DNA of 64,000 nucleotides from Anabaena subtropica FACHB-260 (GTDB lineage: Bacteria; Cyanobacteriota; Cyanobacteriia; Cyanobacteriales; Nostocaceae), in NCBI RefSeq assembly GCF_014697105.1, contig NZ_JACJRF010000005.1:149097-213096 (forward strand). Direction: 5' to 3'. Positions 1 through 10,151 of the stretch are shown here, piece by piece; positions within the stretch are counted from its first letter, which is position 1; each line of letters begins with the position of its first letter. The translations under genes and the position numbers were made by a program. Under the pieces are notes generated by a model. That model was given only the letters and a program-made list of their open reading frames with translations, was not told the DNA's origin and made no database searches.

Positions 1-49
1 ACAATCTTTCTTTCCTACTCCCTATTTTCCAGACAGTCAGGAGGATTTA

Positions 50-580
50 ATGAATAGCTGTGTTTTATTGGCGGAAATCATTCAAGAACCGCAACTGCGT
101 TATACATCTGATAATTTAGCAATCACAGAAATGCTGGTGCAATTTCCCAATTCCCAAAAACCAGAGGAGCCACCAGCCACGTTAAAAGTTGTCGGCTGGG
201 GGAATTTAGCTACAGAAATTCAGCAAAACTATCATCAAGGCGATCGCGTGATTATTGCCGGCCGTTTAGGGATGAATACCATTGAGCGTCCAGAAGGATT
301 CAAGGAAAAACGTGCTGAATTAACAGTACAACAAATTCAATCAATTAGCGGTAACTTCACTTCATCACCATCAGTAGCAAGAACACCAGCCGTTACAGAA
401 ACCCCATCTCGTCCACCATCCCCGGCGGTGACTACCCCAAATGATGTTCCTAGCTACGAGTCGCCACGTCCAGCACCTACTCCAGTTAGTGTTACCCCCC
501 AGGTAAATAATTATGAACCTGCACCCAAAACTACCTACCCACCAGTAGAAGAACCAGATCCAGACGATATTCCATTTTAA
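50..580 (+). CDS. Single-stranded DNA-binding protein-like (OB-fold, proline-rich linker, acidic tail)
   Basis: N-terminal OB-fold-like sequence (VVGWGNLATEI...GDRVIIAGRLG), Pro/Thr-rich linker and C-terminal EEPDPDDIPF tail typical of SSB. Confidence 0.85.
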   Translation: MNSCVLLAEIIQEPQLRYTSDNLAITEMLVQFPNSQKPEEPPATLKVVGWGNLATEIQQNYHQGDRVIIAGRLGMNTIERPEGFKEKRAELTVQQIQSISGNFTSSPSVARTPAVTETPSRPPSPAVTTPNDVPSYESPRPAPTPVSVTPQVNNYEPAPKTTYPPVEEPDPDDIPF

Positions 581-597
581 GGCGCTGGGCGTGTCAG

Positions 598-640
598 TTG
601 TCAGTGGTTGTTACGTATTTTTGCTATTGACCACTGACAA
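598..640 (+). terminator. Hairpin downstream of the SSB-like gene
   Basis: Inverted repeat TTGTCAGTGGT (598-608) / ACCACTGACAA (630-640) just after the stop; built from STRR-like GTCAGT units. Confidence 0.35.
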
Positions 641-729
641 AACTTTACCCAAATTCCTTAATTACCCCAATTCTTCAAACTACTGCTAAAATCCAAATAA
701 TTTTTACTGAAGATTCATTATAAATTCCT

Positions 730-2613
730 ATGAGAGAAACTATCCTAGATGTCCGCAATCTACAAGTGGAATTTTCCAGTGATGGCCATATTGTCAAAGC
801 CGTTGATGGGATTTCTTTTCAGCTACATCGAGGAGACACTCTAGGTATAGTCGGTGAATCTGGGAGTGGTAAATCAGTCACTTCTTTGGCGGTGATGGGT
901 TTGTTACAGCATCCTGGTAGAATTAGCGGTGGCGAAATCTTGTTTAGTCCGCAAGCAAACGCTAACCCCGTTAATTTATCAGCGTTATCTTCAGAAGAAA
1001 TGCAACTATATCGGGGTGGCGACATCGCCATGATTTTCCAAGAACCGATGAGTTCACTAAACCCGGTTTATACCATTGGATTTCAACTAACCGAAGCCAT
1101 CCTCCGCCATCAGAATGTCAGCGCCACTGAAGCAAACCGCATTGCGATCGCTGGTCTGCAAGAGGTTAAACTGTTACCTAGCGATGAGCAAATCAAACAG
1201 CAATACATCGAAACTTGGACGCAAACTAACCCCGACTCTGCACTGGATGAGTTTAAGTTAGCGCAGTTGGTGAAACAGCATAAAGAATCAATGCTGGAAC
1301 GTTACCCCCACCAACTATCGGGGGGACAATTGCAACGGGTGATGATTGCAATGGCGATTTCCTGTAACCCCTTGCTATTAATTGCCGATGAACCGACTAC
1401 GGCTTTAGATGTTACTGTCCAAGCTACAATTATTGAACTGTTGCGAGAATTGCAACAAAGCCGTGAAATGGCGTTAATTTTTATCACCCACGACTTGGGG
1501 CTAATTTCGGAAATTGCCGACCAAGTAGCAGTAATGTATAAGGGTAAAGTTGTCGAATATGGTGCATCTGAGCAAATTTTTAGTAGTCCCCAACATCCAT
1601 ATACTAAAGGTTTGGTAGCTTGTCGCCCCACCCTTAACCGTCGTCCCCACAAATTACTCACCGTTTCTGACTACATGAGTGTGGAAGAAACACCAAGCGG
1701 ACAATTAATTATTCAAGAGAAAGAACCCTCACACCCATCAGAAATTACCTCTGAAGAAATATCCGCCAGACTGAAAAACCTGGAAGAGAAGAAACCTTTA
1801 TTACAAATCCGTAACTTGAAAGTAGGTTTTCCCGTGAAGGGTTGGTTTGGTGGGACAAAACGCTATCAAATGGCGGTTAATGATGTTTCCTTTGATGTCA
1901 AACCAGGGGAAACATTAGGTTTAGTGGGGGAATCTGGTTGCGGTAAAACCACCTTGGGAAGAACTTTGTTACGGTTAATTGAACCAATGAGTGGTCAAAT
2001 TATCTTTGATGGACAAGATATTACCACTCTCAAAGGCGAACCGTTGCAAAAACTGCGGCGGGAAATGCAAATAGTTTTTCAAAATCCTTTTAGTTCCCTT
2101 GATCCCCGGATGAAGGTTGGGGATGCGGTGATGGAACCGTTATTAATTCATTCTGTAGGTAAGACATCAAAACAACGGCGAGAAAGGGTGGTGGAACTTT
2201 TAGAACGGGTGGGTTTGAGTGCAGATGCAATGAGTCGTTATCCGCATCAATTTTCTGGTGGTCAACGTCAACGGGTTTGTATTGCCCGTTCCTTGGCATT
2301 AAACCCCAAGTTTATCATTTGTGATGAGTCGGTTTCCGCCTTGGATGTATCAGTACAAGCCCAAGTATTGAATCTTCTCAAAGAATTACAAGATGATTTT
2401 CAGTTAACTTATATATTTATTTCCCATGACTTAAGCGTGGTGAAATTTATGAGCGATCGCATTTTGGTGATGAATCGTGGTCAAATAGTCGAACAAGGGA
2501 CAGCAGAAAGCATCTACCGCGAACCTAAGGAAGTATACACCCAAAAATTAATCGCCTCTATTCCCACCGGTAGTCCTGAAAGAGTCCGCAGTCATCACCT
2601 GAGAACTTCTTAA
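730..2613 (+). CDS. ABC transporter, two fused ATP-binding domains (DppD-DppF/OppDF, GsiA-like)
   Basis: Two Walker A motifs ([16 protein letters not shown]), two LSGGQ-type signatures ([18 protein letters not shown]), peptide-transporter ATPase C-terminal regions. Confidence 0.9.
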   Translation: MRETILDVRNLQVEFSSDGHIVKAVDGISFQLHRGDTLGIVGESGSGKSVTSLAVMGLLQHPGRISGGEILFSPQANANPVNLSALSSEEMQLYRGGDIAMIFQEPMSSLNPVYTIGFQLTEAILRHQNVSATEANRIAIAGLQEVKLLPSDEQIKQQYIETWTQTNPDSALDEFKLAQLVKQHKESMLERYPHQLSGGQLQRVMIAMAISCNPLLLIADEPTTALDVTVQATIIELLRELQQSREMALIFITHDLGLISEIADQVAVMYKGKVVEYGASEQIFSSPQHPYTKGLVACRPTLNRRPHKLLTVSDYMSVEETPSGQLIIQEKEPSHPSEITSEEISARLKNLEEKKPLLQIRNLKVGFPVKGWFGGTKRYQMAVNDVSFDVKPGETLGLVGESGCGKTTLGRTLLRLIEPMSGQIIFDGQDITTLKGEPLQKLRREMQIVFQNPFSSLDPRMKVGDAVMEPLLIHSVGKTSKQRRERVVELLERVGLSADAMSRYPHQFSGGQRQRVCIARSLALNPKFIICDESVSALDVSVQAQVLNLLKELQDDFQLTYIFISHDLSVVKFMSDRILVMNRGQIVEQGTAESIYREPKEVYTQKLIASIPTGSPERVRSHHLRTS

Positions 2614-2670
2614 CCAAAAATATATTGTTAAAATTTATAAGATTGATAAGAAAATCTTTTAATATTTAAC

Positions 2671-3447
2671 ATGACCACTGCTTTAATTACGGGTGCGTCT
2701 GGTGGTATCGGTAAAGCCTTTGCCCAAGAACTAGCCGCACGTCAGACAAATCTTGTACTGGTGGCGCGTTCTGAGAAAAAACTTGAGCAACTGGCGCAAG
2801 AATTACAACAGCAACATAACATCCAAGTAGATATTATCCCTAAAGACTTAACCCAAACAGATGCGGTGGCTGATGTATTTGATTTCACCAAAAGTAAAGC
2901 ATTGACAATTGACTTACTGATTAACAATGCTGGATTTGGCGATTATGGTGACTTTGCCCAAAGCGATCGCCAAAGACAAATTAAAATTATTCAGTTAAAC
3001 GTTTTAGCATTAGTAGATTTAACCCATAGGTTTTTACCACTGATGCGTCAACGTCGTTCGGGAAGCATTATTAACGTCGCTTCCATCGCCGGCTTTCAAC
3101 CCATACCCTATCTTTCAGTTTATGCAGCTAGTAAGGCTTTTATCGTCAGTTTTAGCGAAGCCTTGTGGGCAGAAAATCGCCAATATGGTGTTCGTGTTTT
3201 AGTTACTTGTCCGGGACCAACGGAAACTGACTTTTTTACAGAGGCTAATTTTCCCCAAGCTTTAGCAGAAACTACAAATAAGGTGATGAGTTCTGAAGAA
3301 GTCGTACAGAAATCACTCCAAGCTTTGGAAAATTGGCAGCCAACGGTTATTATAAGTGATACTACTACTCAACTGAGAAGTACAGTAGCTCGATTAGTAC
3401 CACGAAAAACCTTACTCCATTTTTTGGCTAAACATTTTAAAGCCTAA
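2671..3447 (+). CDS. Short-chain dehydrogenase/reductase
   Basis: TGASGGIGKAFA cofactor motif, NNAG, S...YAASK catalytic motif. Confidence 0.92.
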   Translation: MTTALITGASGGIGKAFAQELAARQTNLVLVARSEKKLEQLAQELQQQHNIQVDIIPKDLTQTDAVADVFDFTKSKALTIDLLINNAGFGDYGDFAQSDRQRQIKIIQLNVLALVDLTHRFLPLMRQRRSGSIINVASIAGFQPIPYLSVYAASKAFIVSFSEALWAENRQYGVRVLVTCPGPTETDFFTEANFPQALAETTNKVMSSEEVVQKSLQALENWQPTVIISDTTTQLRSTVARLVPRKTLLHFLAKHFKA

Positions 3448-3452
3448 CTGTC

Positions 3453-3506
3453 ATACCAATTCGCAATAGCCTTGCCGCAGGAAGACAGCGAATTGCGAAT
3501 TGGTAT
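3453..3506. repeat. Perfect 15-bp inverted repeat ATACCAATTCGCAAT/ATTGCGAATTGGTAT
   Basis: Arms 3453-3467 and 3492-3506 between convergent genes; last base overlaps the stop codon of the minus-strand gene. Confidence 0.85.
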
Positions 3507-4285
3507 TACATATATCGTGTTAACTGGACGCGGTAACGTTCTTTTTTCGTTACCATAATTTCTCCAACCTCTAAACGTCCTTTACCGCGAATAGCGATTA
3601 AGTCACCCGATTTTAACTGTGAACTGGCTTGAGTGACTTCTTTCCAATTGACACGGACATCACCAGAGTCAATGAAGTCTACCATCTTACTACGAGACAT
3701 CCCAAAACCAGCAGAGGCGATCGCATCTAACCTTAAAGAAGCTTCCACCGTAGTTAATTCTTTCTTCTTCGGTTCCCGTACTTTTAACTCAGTCAACTCA
3801 ATGGGTTGAGTTTTTACCGGCACAGAACGCACCTGATTGAGGTGTACTTGCAAAAACTCTGCCAACTCTGGAACGACAATTGCTTGCGCCCCCCGTTCAC
3901 CCAGAACGATAATATCCCCAGTTTTCTCCCTGACAATCCCCGTTCCCAGCATTGCGCCTAAAAAGTCGCGGTGAGTTGCTGAATCAAAGAGAAAATTACC
4001 AGCGATTTCTAGCACCACCAGGCTAACTTGAGATTGATCTAATGGTAAATCAGCACGAGCGATCGCTAATCGTTGCCGTTCTGCTTGCGGATATCCACCC
4101 CAAGCCACTAACTGCACTTCTGTTAGTCGATTAAATACCCTTTGAATTTCTGCTAATTCTGGGGGAGACAAAAAATCTGTCAAAACCACTTCCCAAGTCT
4201 TAATCGCTTGTTCGGCTTGATCAATTACCCGCACTACAGTATCTCGATTCTCAACACCCTTTAATAATTCTTCTCGTGGCAACAT
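3506..4285 (-). CDS. Photosystem II S4 domain protein (YlmH-like RNA-binding)
   Basis: C-terminal S4 domain (RLDAIASAGFGMSRSKMVDFIDSGDVRVNWKEV) with cyanobacterial YlmH-type N-terminal domain. Confidence 0.8.
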   Translation of the reverse strand: MLPREELLKGVENRDTVVRVIDQAEQAIKTWEVVLTDFLSPPELAEIQRVFNRLTEVQLVAWGGYPQAERQRLAIARADLPLDQSQVSLVVLEIAGNFLFDSATHRDFLGAMLGTGIVREKTGDIIVLGERGAQAIVVPELAEFLQVHLNQVRSVPVKTQPIELTELKVREPKKKELTTVEASLRLDAIASAGFGMSRSKMVDFIDSGDVRVNWKEVTQASSQLKSGDLIAIRGKGRLEVGEIMVTKKERYRVQLTRYM

Positions 4286-4362
4286 TGTTAAATAGTCAGT
4301 TGTCAGTTGTCAGTTGTCGGTTGTTATTGTCCAATACTTACCTAATCCCAGTCCCCAATTCC

Positions 4363-4869
4363 TCACACAGGAGTTGTGTCAGCGTAACCTTGCATATTTT
4401 CTGGCTCAAACTGACGTAATATCCGGGTTGCTTGGCGAGACAGAGTTTCCGAACCCTGAACTACAATCAAGTATTTACCTGCATTTAAGCGGTTACGGTA
4501 GGGTAAAGCATCACCACCACCCACAACTAAGCCAACTCCACCGCCAACAAACACACTACCCATAGCACCACTACCAGCGCCTAAAAGTCCGCCTACAACG
4601 TGGTTGCCAATTTCACCTGCCCAAGCAAAGGTATTCAAACCAGTGATGTAACTAAAGGTAAATCCAGCGAAAAAGCCGAATGGTACTAACCAATATGACA
4701 TTAGCTGTGCTTGTTTTCTGGCTTGGAGATTGGGGTCAATTAAGCCAAACTCATCAGCAGTTTTATAGCCTCTACCTAAAATAGTGCTATTGATACCTTC
4801 TTTTTCTAAAGCTAAATAAGCAGCTTCAGCTTGGATGCGATCTGGTAATACGGCAACTAGGTAATTCAT
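4363..4869 (-). CDS. Conserved hypothetical membrane protein
   Basis: 168-aa ORF with hydrophobic, glycine-rich segments. Confidence 0.65.
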   Translation of the reverse strand: MNYLVAVLPDRIQAEAAYLALEKEGINSTILGRGYKTADEFGLIDPNLQARKQAQLMSYWLVPFGFFAGFTFSYITGLNTFAWAGEIGNHVVGGLLGAGSGAMGSVFVGGGVGLVVGGGDALPYRNRLNAGKYLIVVQGSETLSRQATRILRQFEPENMQGYADTTPV

Positions 4870-4979
4870 TGATAGAAAAATTTGTCTAATAAAAAGTTTT
4901 GCCCTAATTACCAGGGTATCAGTCCTTGGGAAGTAAGGAGTAGAGAGTGGGAAAAGTCCTGAGTGCTGACTAAAAACTC

Positions 4980-5035
4980 CTTCCCCTGCTCCCCCTGCTC
5001 CTCTGCTCCTCTGTTCCTCTGCTCCCCACTACTTA
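4980..5035. repeat. Polypyrimidine low-complexity tandem (CTGCTCCTC/CTGCTCCCC)
   Basis: Direct reading: ccttcccctgctccccctgctcctctgctcctctgttcctctgctcccc. Confidence 0.8.
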
Positions 5036-5406
5036 AGCGCATCCAAAGGCTCACAAAAGCTATTCACGCCTTGTTTGAGAATATATATCAAAACTGGTGT
5101 TGCCAAAATTTTGGGAAATGTGGGCATTGTTTTGAGATGCGCCATCATCTCAGTTATTGAACCGTTAAGCAAATCATTACGAAATTCTTGCTCACAAATA
5201 ACAGCACGCCACTTTCTAGCCAAAGCATCTAACCATTCGGCGTTGGCTCGTTCTGGTTCTTGTCCGGCTTTGATGGCTAATGTCATCGCCGCATCTTCTA
5301 AATCTCCCTCGCAGTCTTCAATTAAGTCCAACGCCTCCATCGCTCCAAGATCATCTGCCAACTGAGAGCGAAACAATGCTATTTCTTGTGATGTAACTTT
5401 AGTCAT
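5029..5406 (-). CDS. Conserved hypothetical protein, 125 aa
   Basis: Complete ORF in the intergenic space; family not recognised. Confidence 0.6.
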   Translation of the reverse strand: MTKVTSQEIALFRSQLADDLGAMEALDLIEDCEGDLEDAAMTLAIKAGQEPERANAEWLDALARKWRAVICEQEFRNDLLNGSITEMMAHLKTMPTFPKILATPVLIYILKQGVNSFCEPLDALK

Positions 5407-5547
5407 GAGTCAATAATCAGTAGTGCATAGTCAATAGTCCATAGTCCATAGTTTATAGGTTATGGTCAGTCAAGTTTGTAACTCTTGATTTTTGACTGTT
5501 GACTACTGACTACTGACTACTGACTACTGACCATTGACTATTGACTA
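5405..5547. repeat. Short tandemly repeated repetitive (STRR) heptamers in two orientations
   Basis: AGTCAAT/AGTCCAT units, then GACTACT/GACTATT units (inverted) downstream of hgdD. Confidence 0.85.
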
Positions 5548-7685
5548 GCTAATGCTCTAGAAGTGACAGCACGCTGTAAATCAGCCAAAGCGCGATTGTA
5601 ATCTAGAATGGCAGTGATTCTGTTACCCTCAGCCTGTGTTAAATCGTTTTCTGAGTTAATCACATCTGTTTGAGTACCTACACCAGCTTGGAAACGTAAC
5701 CGTGCTAAACGTAATGCTTCTCTAGCTTGTTCTAGAGCAACATTGGCAGTTTGTACATTCTCTAAGCTTGAGCGTTGGGTGGTAAAGGCTTGTTCTACTT
5801 GGAAGCGAACTTGGTCGCGCTGGGTAGCAAATCGAGTTTCTGCGATCGCAATATTACTTTTGGCTTGGGCTGCTCTGGCTCTAGATGCTCCACCATCAAA
5901 CAAGTTTAAAGTTGCTCTCACCCCAACAGAATAACCATCCGTCAGACCAACACTATCATCAAACCGATCAAGCAGGTTGTAGTTAGCGATGAAGCTGACT
6001 TGCGGCCCCAGGTTTGCCAGTGCTTGCCTACGCTGTTGCTCGTTAATGTTCCGTTGTGCCAATTGCTGTTGCAATTCGGGACGATTTTGGTAAGCGAGGA
6101 TGATGCTTTGCTCTAGAGACTGGTTCCACAGACCTGCTAATTGTACAGGGTCGGCGGCGCTGATATTTACCGACTGTGGCAGGCCTAACACCGTTGCTAG
6201 TTGACGACGGGTAGTTTGTTGACGGGAGAGGCTATTAGTTAGCTGTTGGGTGTTATTGGCTAAGTTTACTTGCGATCGCAACACATCAAACCTAGTACCC
6301 ACCCCAGCCCTTTCTAAAGCTTCCGCATCTCGCAAGCTAGCCTGGGTGTTTTCCACCGCCGACTGAGCAATACGTACTTGTTCATCTGCCTGTTGCAAGT
6401 CGTAATATATCCTAGTCACATTCAGACGGATTTCTTCCGACTGACGCTCTACATCCAACTCATTAAAACGCACCTGTTCTTCAGCCTGCTGAATGGCAGC
6501 TTTCCGCCTCCCAGAGGTATACAAGTCATAGGATAATTGAGCTTGACCATTGAAGCTTGTACTTGGTTCATCGCTGTTGCCAAGTCCTCCCTGTCTACTA
6601 GTAAGTTCATCCTGAAGTTGACCGCCTGCTGATTGGCTGCGGGTGACATCACTACTTAGAGACACATTGGGCAATAAAGCTGCCTGTGCTTCCCGTAAAG
6701 CGCCTTGAGTGCGTTCCAGTTCCAACAACGAAACTTGTAAATCCCGATTGTTCCGCCGTGCTAGTTCCAGCGCCTGCGCCAAACTAATCGGCTGATTTTC
6801 CTGAAGTGTCACTTCTTCTGGTTTGGTGGGAAATTGCAGAGGATTGGCATTGGGAATGAGATTTTGCGGCACTTGTACAGCACCAGCAGGTACAGGAGTA
6901 TCTGCTGGTGGCTGGGTATCTGCTGGCGCTAATTCAGTCTGTACAGGAGTATCTGCTGGTAATTGAGTATCTGCTGGCGCTAATTCAGTCTGTACGGGAG
7001 TTGAAGCCGGATCGACTGTAGTATTCCCCTGAACTATCTGCTGCTCAGTTAGTTTGGGTAGTTGGCAGGTTTGTGATGAGCAACTACTGATTTCTAAGAG
7101 TTTCGCCGCCCCTACATTCCCGGCTTTTGCTTGTAAAACTATTGGTAACTGAGTTTTCAGCTTTTCCCGTGGCGCAGAAGACAGGAAAAAAGTTTGCAGT
7201 GTAGATGATGGCGTTGTGGAGGTGGTAGAAACTACTTTTGTTACTAATTCTGCTCTAGAAATCCCTGATTTAATCTGTTTTGGATTTTGAGAAAACCGCT
7301 TTTGTTTTAGCCTCTGAGCAAGAGTAAGATTGGATTTGAGATTGAAAGTTTTAACTTTATCTGGTTGAGATTTGTCTTCTCTATGGATACCAGTATTTTC
7401 TGTCAAGATTACTGGGTGACTGTGACTACTAGAAAATTGTAAATTTGGTGTAGTCACACCAGAATTGGGACTGATGTCTGGGAAAATCTGAACTGTAGCA
7501 TTAGGCAGTTGTGTCTGACTGTTGTCTACTAGCAAAGTTTGACTATCTTGATTAGTCACAACACTAGAAGAAGGTACAAGTTGTACACTACTGACTTTCA
7601 TGGCTTCAGCCACGGCTGGCTGAGTTGTCAATACTGCTGCTGTTACACCAGGTAAGAAACTATAAAATAAGTGTTGTCCTTTCAC
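5538..7685 (-). CDS. hgdD: TolC-family outer membrane efflux protein, HgdD-like
   Basis: Two OEP domains (QALELARRNNRDLQVSLLELERTQGALREAQAALLPNVSL...; GVGTQTDVINSENDLTQAEGNRITAILDYNRALADLQRA); immediately downstream of kaiABC, as I recall for hgdD in Anabaena PCC 7120. Confidence 0.85.
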   Translation of the reverse strand: MKGQHLFYSFLPGVTAAVLTTQPAVAEAMKVSSVQLVPSSSVVTNQDSQTLLVDNSQTQLPNATVQIFPDISPNSGVTTPNLQFSSSHSHPVILTENTGIHREDKSQPDKVKTFNLKSNLTLAQRLKQKRFSQNPKQIKSGISRAELVTKVVSTTSTTPSSTLQTFFLSSAPREKLKTQLPIVLQAKAGNVGAAKLLEISSCSSQTCQLPKLTEQQIVQGNTTVDPASTPVQTELAPADTQLPADTPVQTELAPADTQPPADTPVPAGAVQVPQNLIPNANPLQFPTKPEEVTLQENQPISLAQALELARRNNRDLQVSLLELERTQGALREAQAALLPNVSLSSDVTRSQSAGGQLQDELTSRQGGLGNSDEPSTSFNGQAQLSYDLYTSGRRKAAIQQAEEQVRFNELDVERQSEEIRLNVTRIYYDLQQADEQVRIAQSAVENTQASLRDAEALERAGVGTRFDVLRSQVNLANNTQQLTNSLSRQQTTRRQLATVLGLPQSVNISAADPVQLAGLWNQSLEQSIILAYQNRPELQQQLAQRNINEQQRRQALANLGPQVSFIANYNLLDRFDDSVGLTDGYSVGVRATLNLFDGGASRARAAQAKSNIAIAETRFATQRDQVRFQVEQAFTTQRSSLENVQTANVALEQAREALRLARLRFQAGVGTQTDVINSENDLTQAEGNRITAILDYNRALADLQRAVTSRALASQ
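6893..7005 (-). repeat. In-frame tandem repeat inside hgdD (17-aa unit TPVQTELAPADTQ(L/P)PAD)
   Basis: 51-bp period visible in DNA (TATCTGCTGGCGCTAATTCAGTCTGTAC at 6917 and 6968). Confidence 0.85.
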
Positions 7686-7740
7686 CGCATCCCCTCACAC
7701 GAAAATCAATCTGGCGGCAGAAAACTTTTCTTCACCACAG

Positions 7741-7792
7741 AATATAGCACGATACTAAATTTAAGGAGGAATATAGTACGATACCAAATTTA
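7741..7792. repeat. 29-bp imperfect direct duplication at the kaiC 3' end
   Basis: AATATAGCACGATACTAAATTTA (7741) and AATATAGTACGATACCAAATTTA (7770-7792); the second copy includes the kaiC stop codon. Confidence 0.8.
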
Positions 7793-9349
7793 GGAATCGG
7801 AACCCTGTTTTTCTTCAAAACGTTTGACGATGCGAGAAAGTTCCGCTTTTTCGTCAATACTTACGCGGGTAGGAGAGCCACTGACAATTCTTTCGTAGTT
7901 ACGGAAAGAATCTTGAATTTGTGGCCCGTCTGCCGTGATATTATATTCTCTAATTCCTTTGTCGTGCCAGGAACCTCTCATCTTAAATACGTTAATTGCT
8001 CTTGACATTTCCCCACGAATTTCTACGTACTGTAGCATCAGAATTGTATCTGTAATTGTAGAGATGTGGGAGTCAGTAATCGAATGCGATCCCATAAATT
8101 GGTCAGTTGTGTTAGTAAAGAAACCTGTAATTTCTTCTTGTTTGGCATAACCTGTCACACCAATCACAAACTGCCGGAAAGCATTATTACTTACGCCTCT
8201 GGCTAGTGCTGAGAGTGAATCAATAGCAATTCGAGCTGGTTTGAATACAGCAATTTCTGACTTAATGATCTGTAAATGGTCTTCTAAGCCAGTTGATTCT
8301 GGGTATGTACAAATAATCTTGAGTAAACCTTGGCTTTCTAATTCTTCAAAATCAATACCCCATGAATAAGCATTCCGAGAGAGTTGAGCGCGTGATTCTT
8401 CATAAGCAAATAATATTGCTCGTTCATTGTTGACGCAGCCATTTTGTAAAAATTTACTCACCAACAGGGTCTTACCTGTACCTGTAGCTCCTGTTGCTAA
8501 AATAATTGAATCTTTAAAGAAACCGCCACCACACATTTCATCTAGAGTTTTTACACCAGAAGAAACTCGGACATTAGAAGACCTTTGAGTGAGGCGCATT
8601 GCTCCCAATGGGAAAATATTCACACCTTCATTAGTAATTGTGAAAGGATACTCACCTTTCATGTGAGTTGTACCACGCAATTTCAAAATTTCAATGGTGC
8701 GACGGCGACGCTCTCCTTCTAAAACGTTGCGGACAATTACCACATTATCGGACACAAATTCTTCCACACCAAAGGAGGCTACTGGCCCATATTCTTCACT
8801 GCGTTCAGTGGTAATTATCGTAGTGACATTGAGCTGTTTGAGACGTGCCACTAAGCGAAAAATCTCCCGGCGCACAACTCCCACCGCTTCATACTGCTGA
8901 AAGACGGCGGTGATGGAATCAATAGAAACTCTTTTGGCTTTGTATTTACGAATCGCATACTGCAAGCGCTCAATCAATGCGGAAAGGTCGAAGTTCCCTA
9001 CAATGTCTTGACCTTCCGGGTCGGGAGATGCGTCCAGAATAAATAATTTACCCTCATCTATTAGGCGTTGCAAATTCCAGCCAAAAATATGAGCATTTTT
9101 GATAATATCGCTGGGAGATTCTTCAAAAGTTACAAAGACTCCGGCTTCATCAAAAAAGGTAATGCCATTAAAGAGAAACTGTAGAGATAATAAGGTTTTT
9201 CCTGTACCAGAGGTTCCACTGACTAGAGTGGTTCTACCAACAGGTAAACCGCCATGACTAATATCGTCAAAGCCTTCGATCATTGTGCGAATTTTTTCTA
9301 CACCATTACCGGATGTATTTTTTTGTTCCTGTTGCTCTTTCTCACTCAT
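7790..9349 (-). CDS. kaiC: Circadian clock ATPase KaiC
   Basis: Duplicated P-loops (GTSGTGKT, GATGTGKT), paired catalytic Glu regions, phosphosite region TDSHISTITDT, KaiC-type C-terminal tail. Confidence 0.98.
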   Translation of the reverse strand: MSEKEQQEQKNTSGNGVEKIRTMIEGFDDISHGGLPVGRTTLVSGTSGTGKTLLSLQFLFNGITFFDEAGVFVTFEESPSDIIKNAHIFGWNLQRLIDEGKLFILDASPDPEGQDIVGNFDLSALIERLQYAIRKYKAKRVSIDSITAVFQQYEAVGVVRREIFRLVARLKQLNVTTIITTERSEEYGPVASFGVEEFVSDNVVIVRNVLEGERRRRTIEILKLRGTTHMKGEYPFTITNEGVNIFPLGAMRLTQRSSNVRVSSGVKTLDEMCGGGFFKDSIILATGATGTGKTLLVSKFLQNGCVNNERAILFAYEESRAQLSRNAYSWGIDFEELESQGLLKIICTYPESTGLEDHLQIIKSEIAVFKPARIAIDSLSALARGVSNNAFRQFVIGVTGYAKQEEITGFFTNTTDQFMGSHSITDSHISTITDTILMLQYVEIRGEMSRAINVFKMRGSWHDKGIREYNITADGPQIQDSFRNYERIVSGSPTRVSIDEKAELSRIVKRFEEKQGSDS

Positions 9350-9424
9350 CGCTTGCTAATAATGGGGTGCTATCCCCAATTTTTATATGACTAAAGTTGG
9401 TAAATTATTTTTAACACTTAAAGA

Positions 9425-9763
9425 TTAAAGATTATTTTGTGCGTCCCAATCTTCTTCCGTTAGTTCTTCGTACAGTAAATCTAAGCCGATTAGGACTCTT
9501 TCCCGATCTGAAAGATCACCAATGATTTTGCGAACTGGTGGCGGCAAAATTTTAGATAATGTTGGTGTGGCTAAGATTTTATCCTCCTCTGCTAGCTGTG
9601 GATTCTTTAGCACATCAATTACTTTCAGAGCATAAATACCTTGAAACTCCTGTTCTAAAATATTTTTCAGTGTTTTTAATGCCCTGACTGAGTTAGGTGT
9701 GTTTCCTGCTACGTAAAGCTTGAGGACGTATGTCTTTCTGGCTTTATTCATAAAGGTAGACAA
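9425..9763 (-). CDS. kaiB: Circadian clock protein KaiB
   Basis: [31 protein letters not shown]...[31 protein letters not shown]; likely start at the second Met (MNKARKTY). Confidence 0.98.
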   Translation of the reverse strand: MSTFMNKARKTYVLKLYVAGNTPNSVRALKTLKNILEQEFQGIYALKVIDVLKNPQLAEEDKILATPTLSKILPPPVRKIIGDLSDRERVLIGLDLLYEELTEEDWDAQNNL

Positions 9764-9833
9764 TGGGAGTAAACATTTTAAGATTAGGAATCTTCATGAA
9801 TTTTGCAGTCAGTTACATCTCATTTTTGTGACA

Positions 9834-10151
9834 TCAACTTCTACTACTTAAAATTGCTCCTCTATAGGTTTCACAAAGATGAGCAAGAATATCTATAAGA
9901 GTTAAGCGATAATCCATTAAAGTTTCATCACTTCTACCCTCTAATCGTAGGTGTTTAGAAAATTCATCAATTAGTTCCATATGAATTTCTATAATTTCTG
10001 GCACAGGAATATTAGCACAAAATACTGCATTGATAAATTTATCAATTTTTTCTTTTAGTGCTTTGTCTGTAGTAAAGTAACTTAAAAGAATCTGGCGATA
10101 ATCTGATTTGAGTTGCTGCAATAATACTTGCCGATCAACTTCTTGAGTCAT
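9834..10151 (-). CDS. kaiA: KaiA, short form (C-terminal KaiC-interacting domain only)
   Basis: MTQEVDRQVLLQQLKSDYRQILLSYFTTDKALKEKIDKFINAVFCANIPVPEIIEIHMELIDEFSKHLRLEGRSDETLMDYRLTLIDILAHLCETYRGAI; start placed at 10151. The ORF stays open upstream to 10427. Confidence 0.9.
   Translation of the reverse strand: MTQEVDRQVLLQQLKSDYRQILLSYFTTDKALKEKIDKFINAVFCANIPVPEIIEIHMELIDEFSKHLRLEGRSDETLMDYRLTLIDILAHLCETYRGAILSSRS

Noticed and set aside
819-1661. Minus-strand ORFs of 70 and 119 aa inside the fused ABC ATPase gene
   Set aside because: Antisense to a well-supported CDS; composition looks like shadow translation of conserved P-loop regions.
4340-4385. CCTCACAC string reminiscent of the Yfr1 sRNA core
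   Set aside because: Partial match only, lies at the 3' end of a coding gene with no flanking Yfr1 stem-loops.
4314-5160. ORFs 4314..4565 (+) and 4963..5160 (+)
   Set aside because: The first is antisense to the 168-aa gene and the second translates the polypyrimidine repeat (CSPCSSAPLFLCSPLL); neither looks like a real protein.
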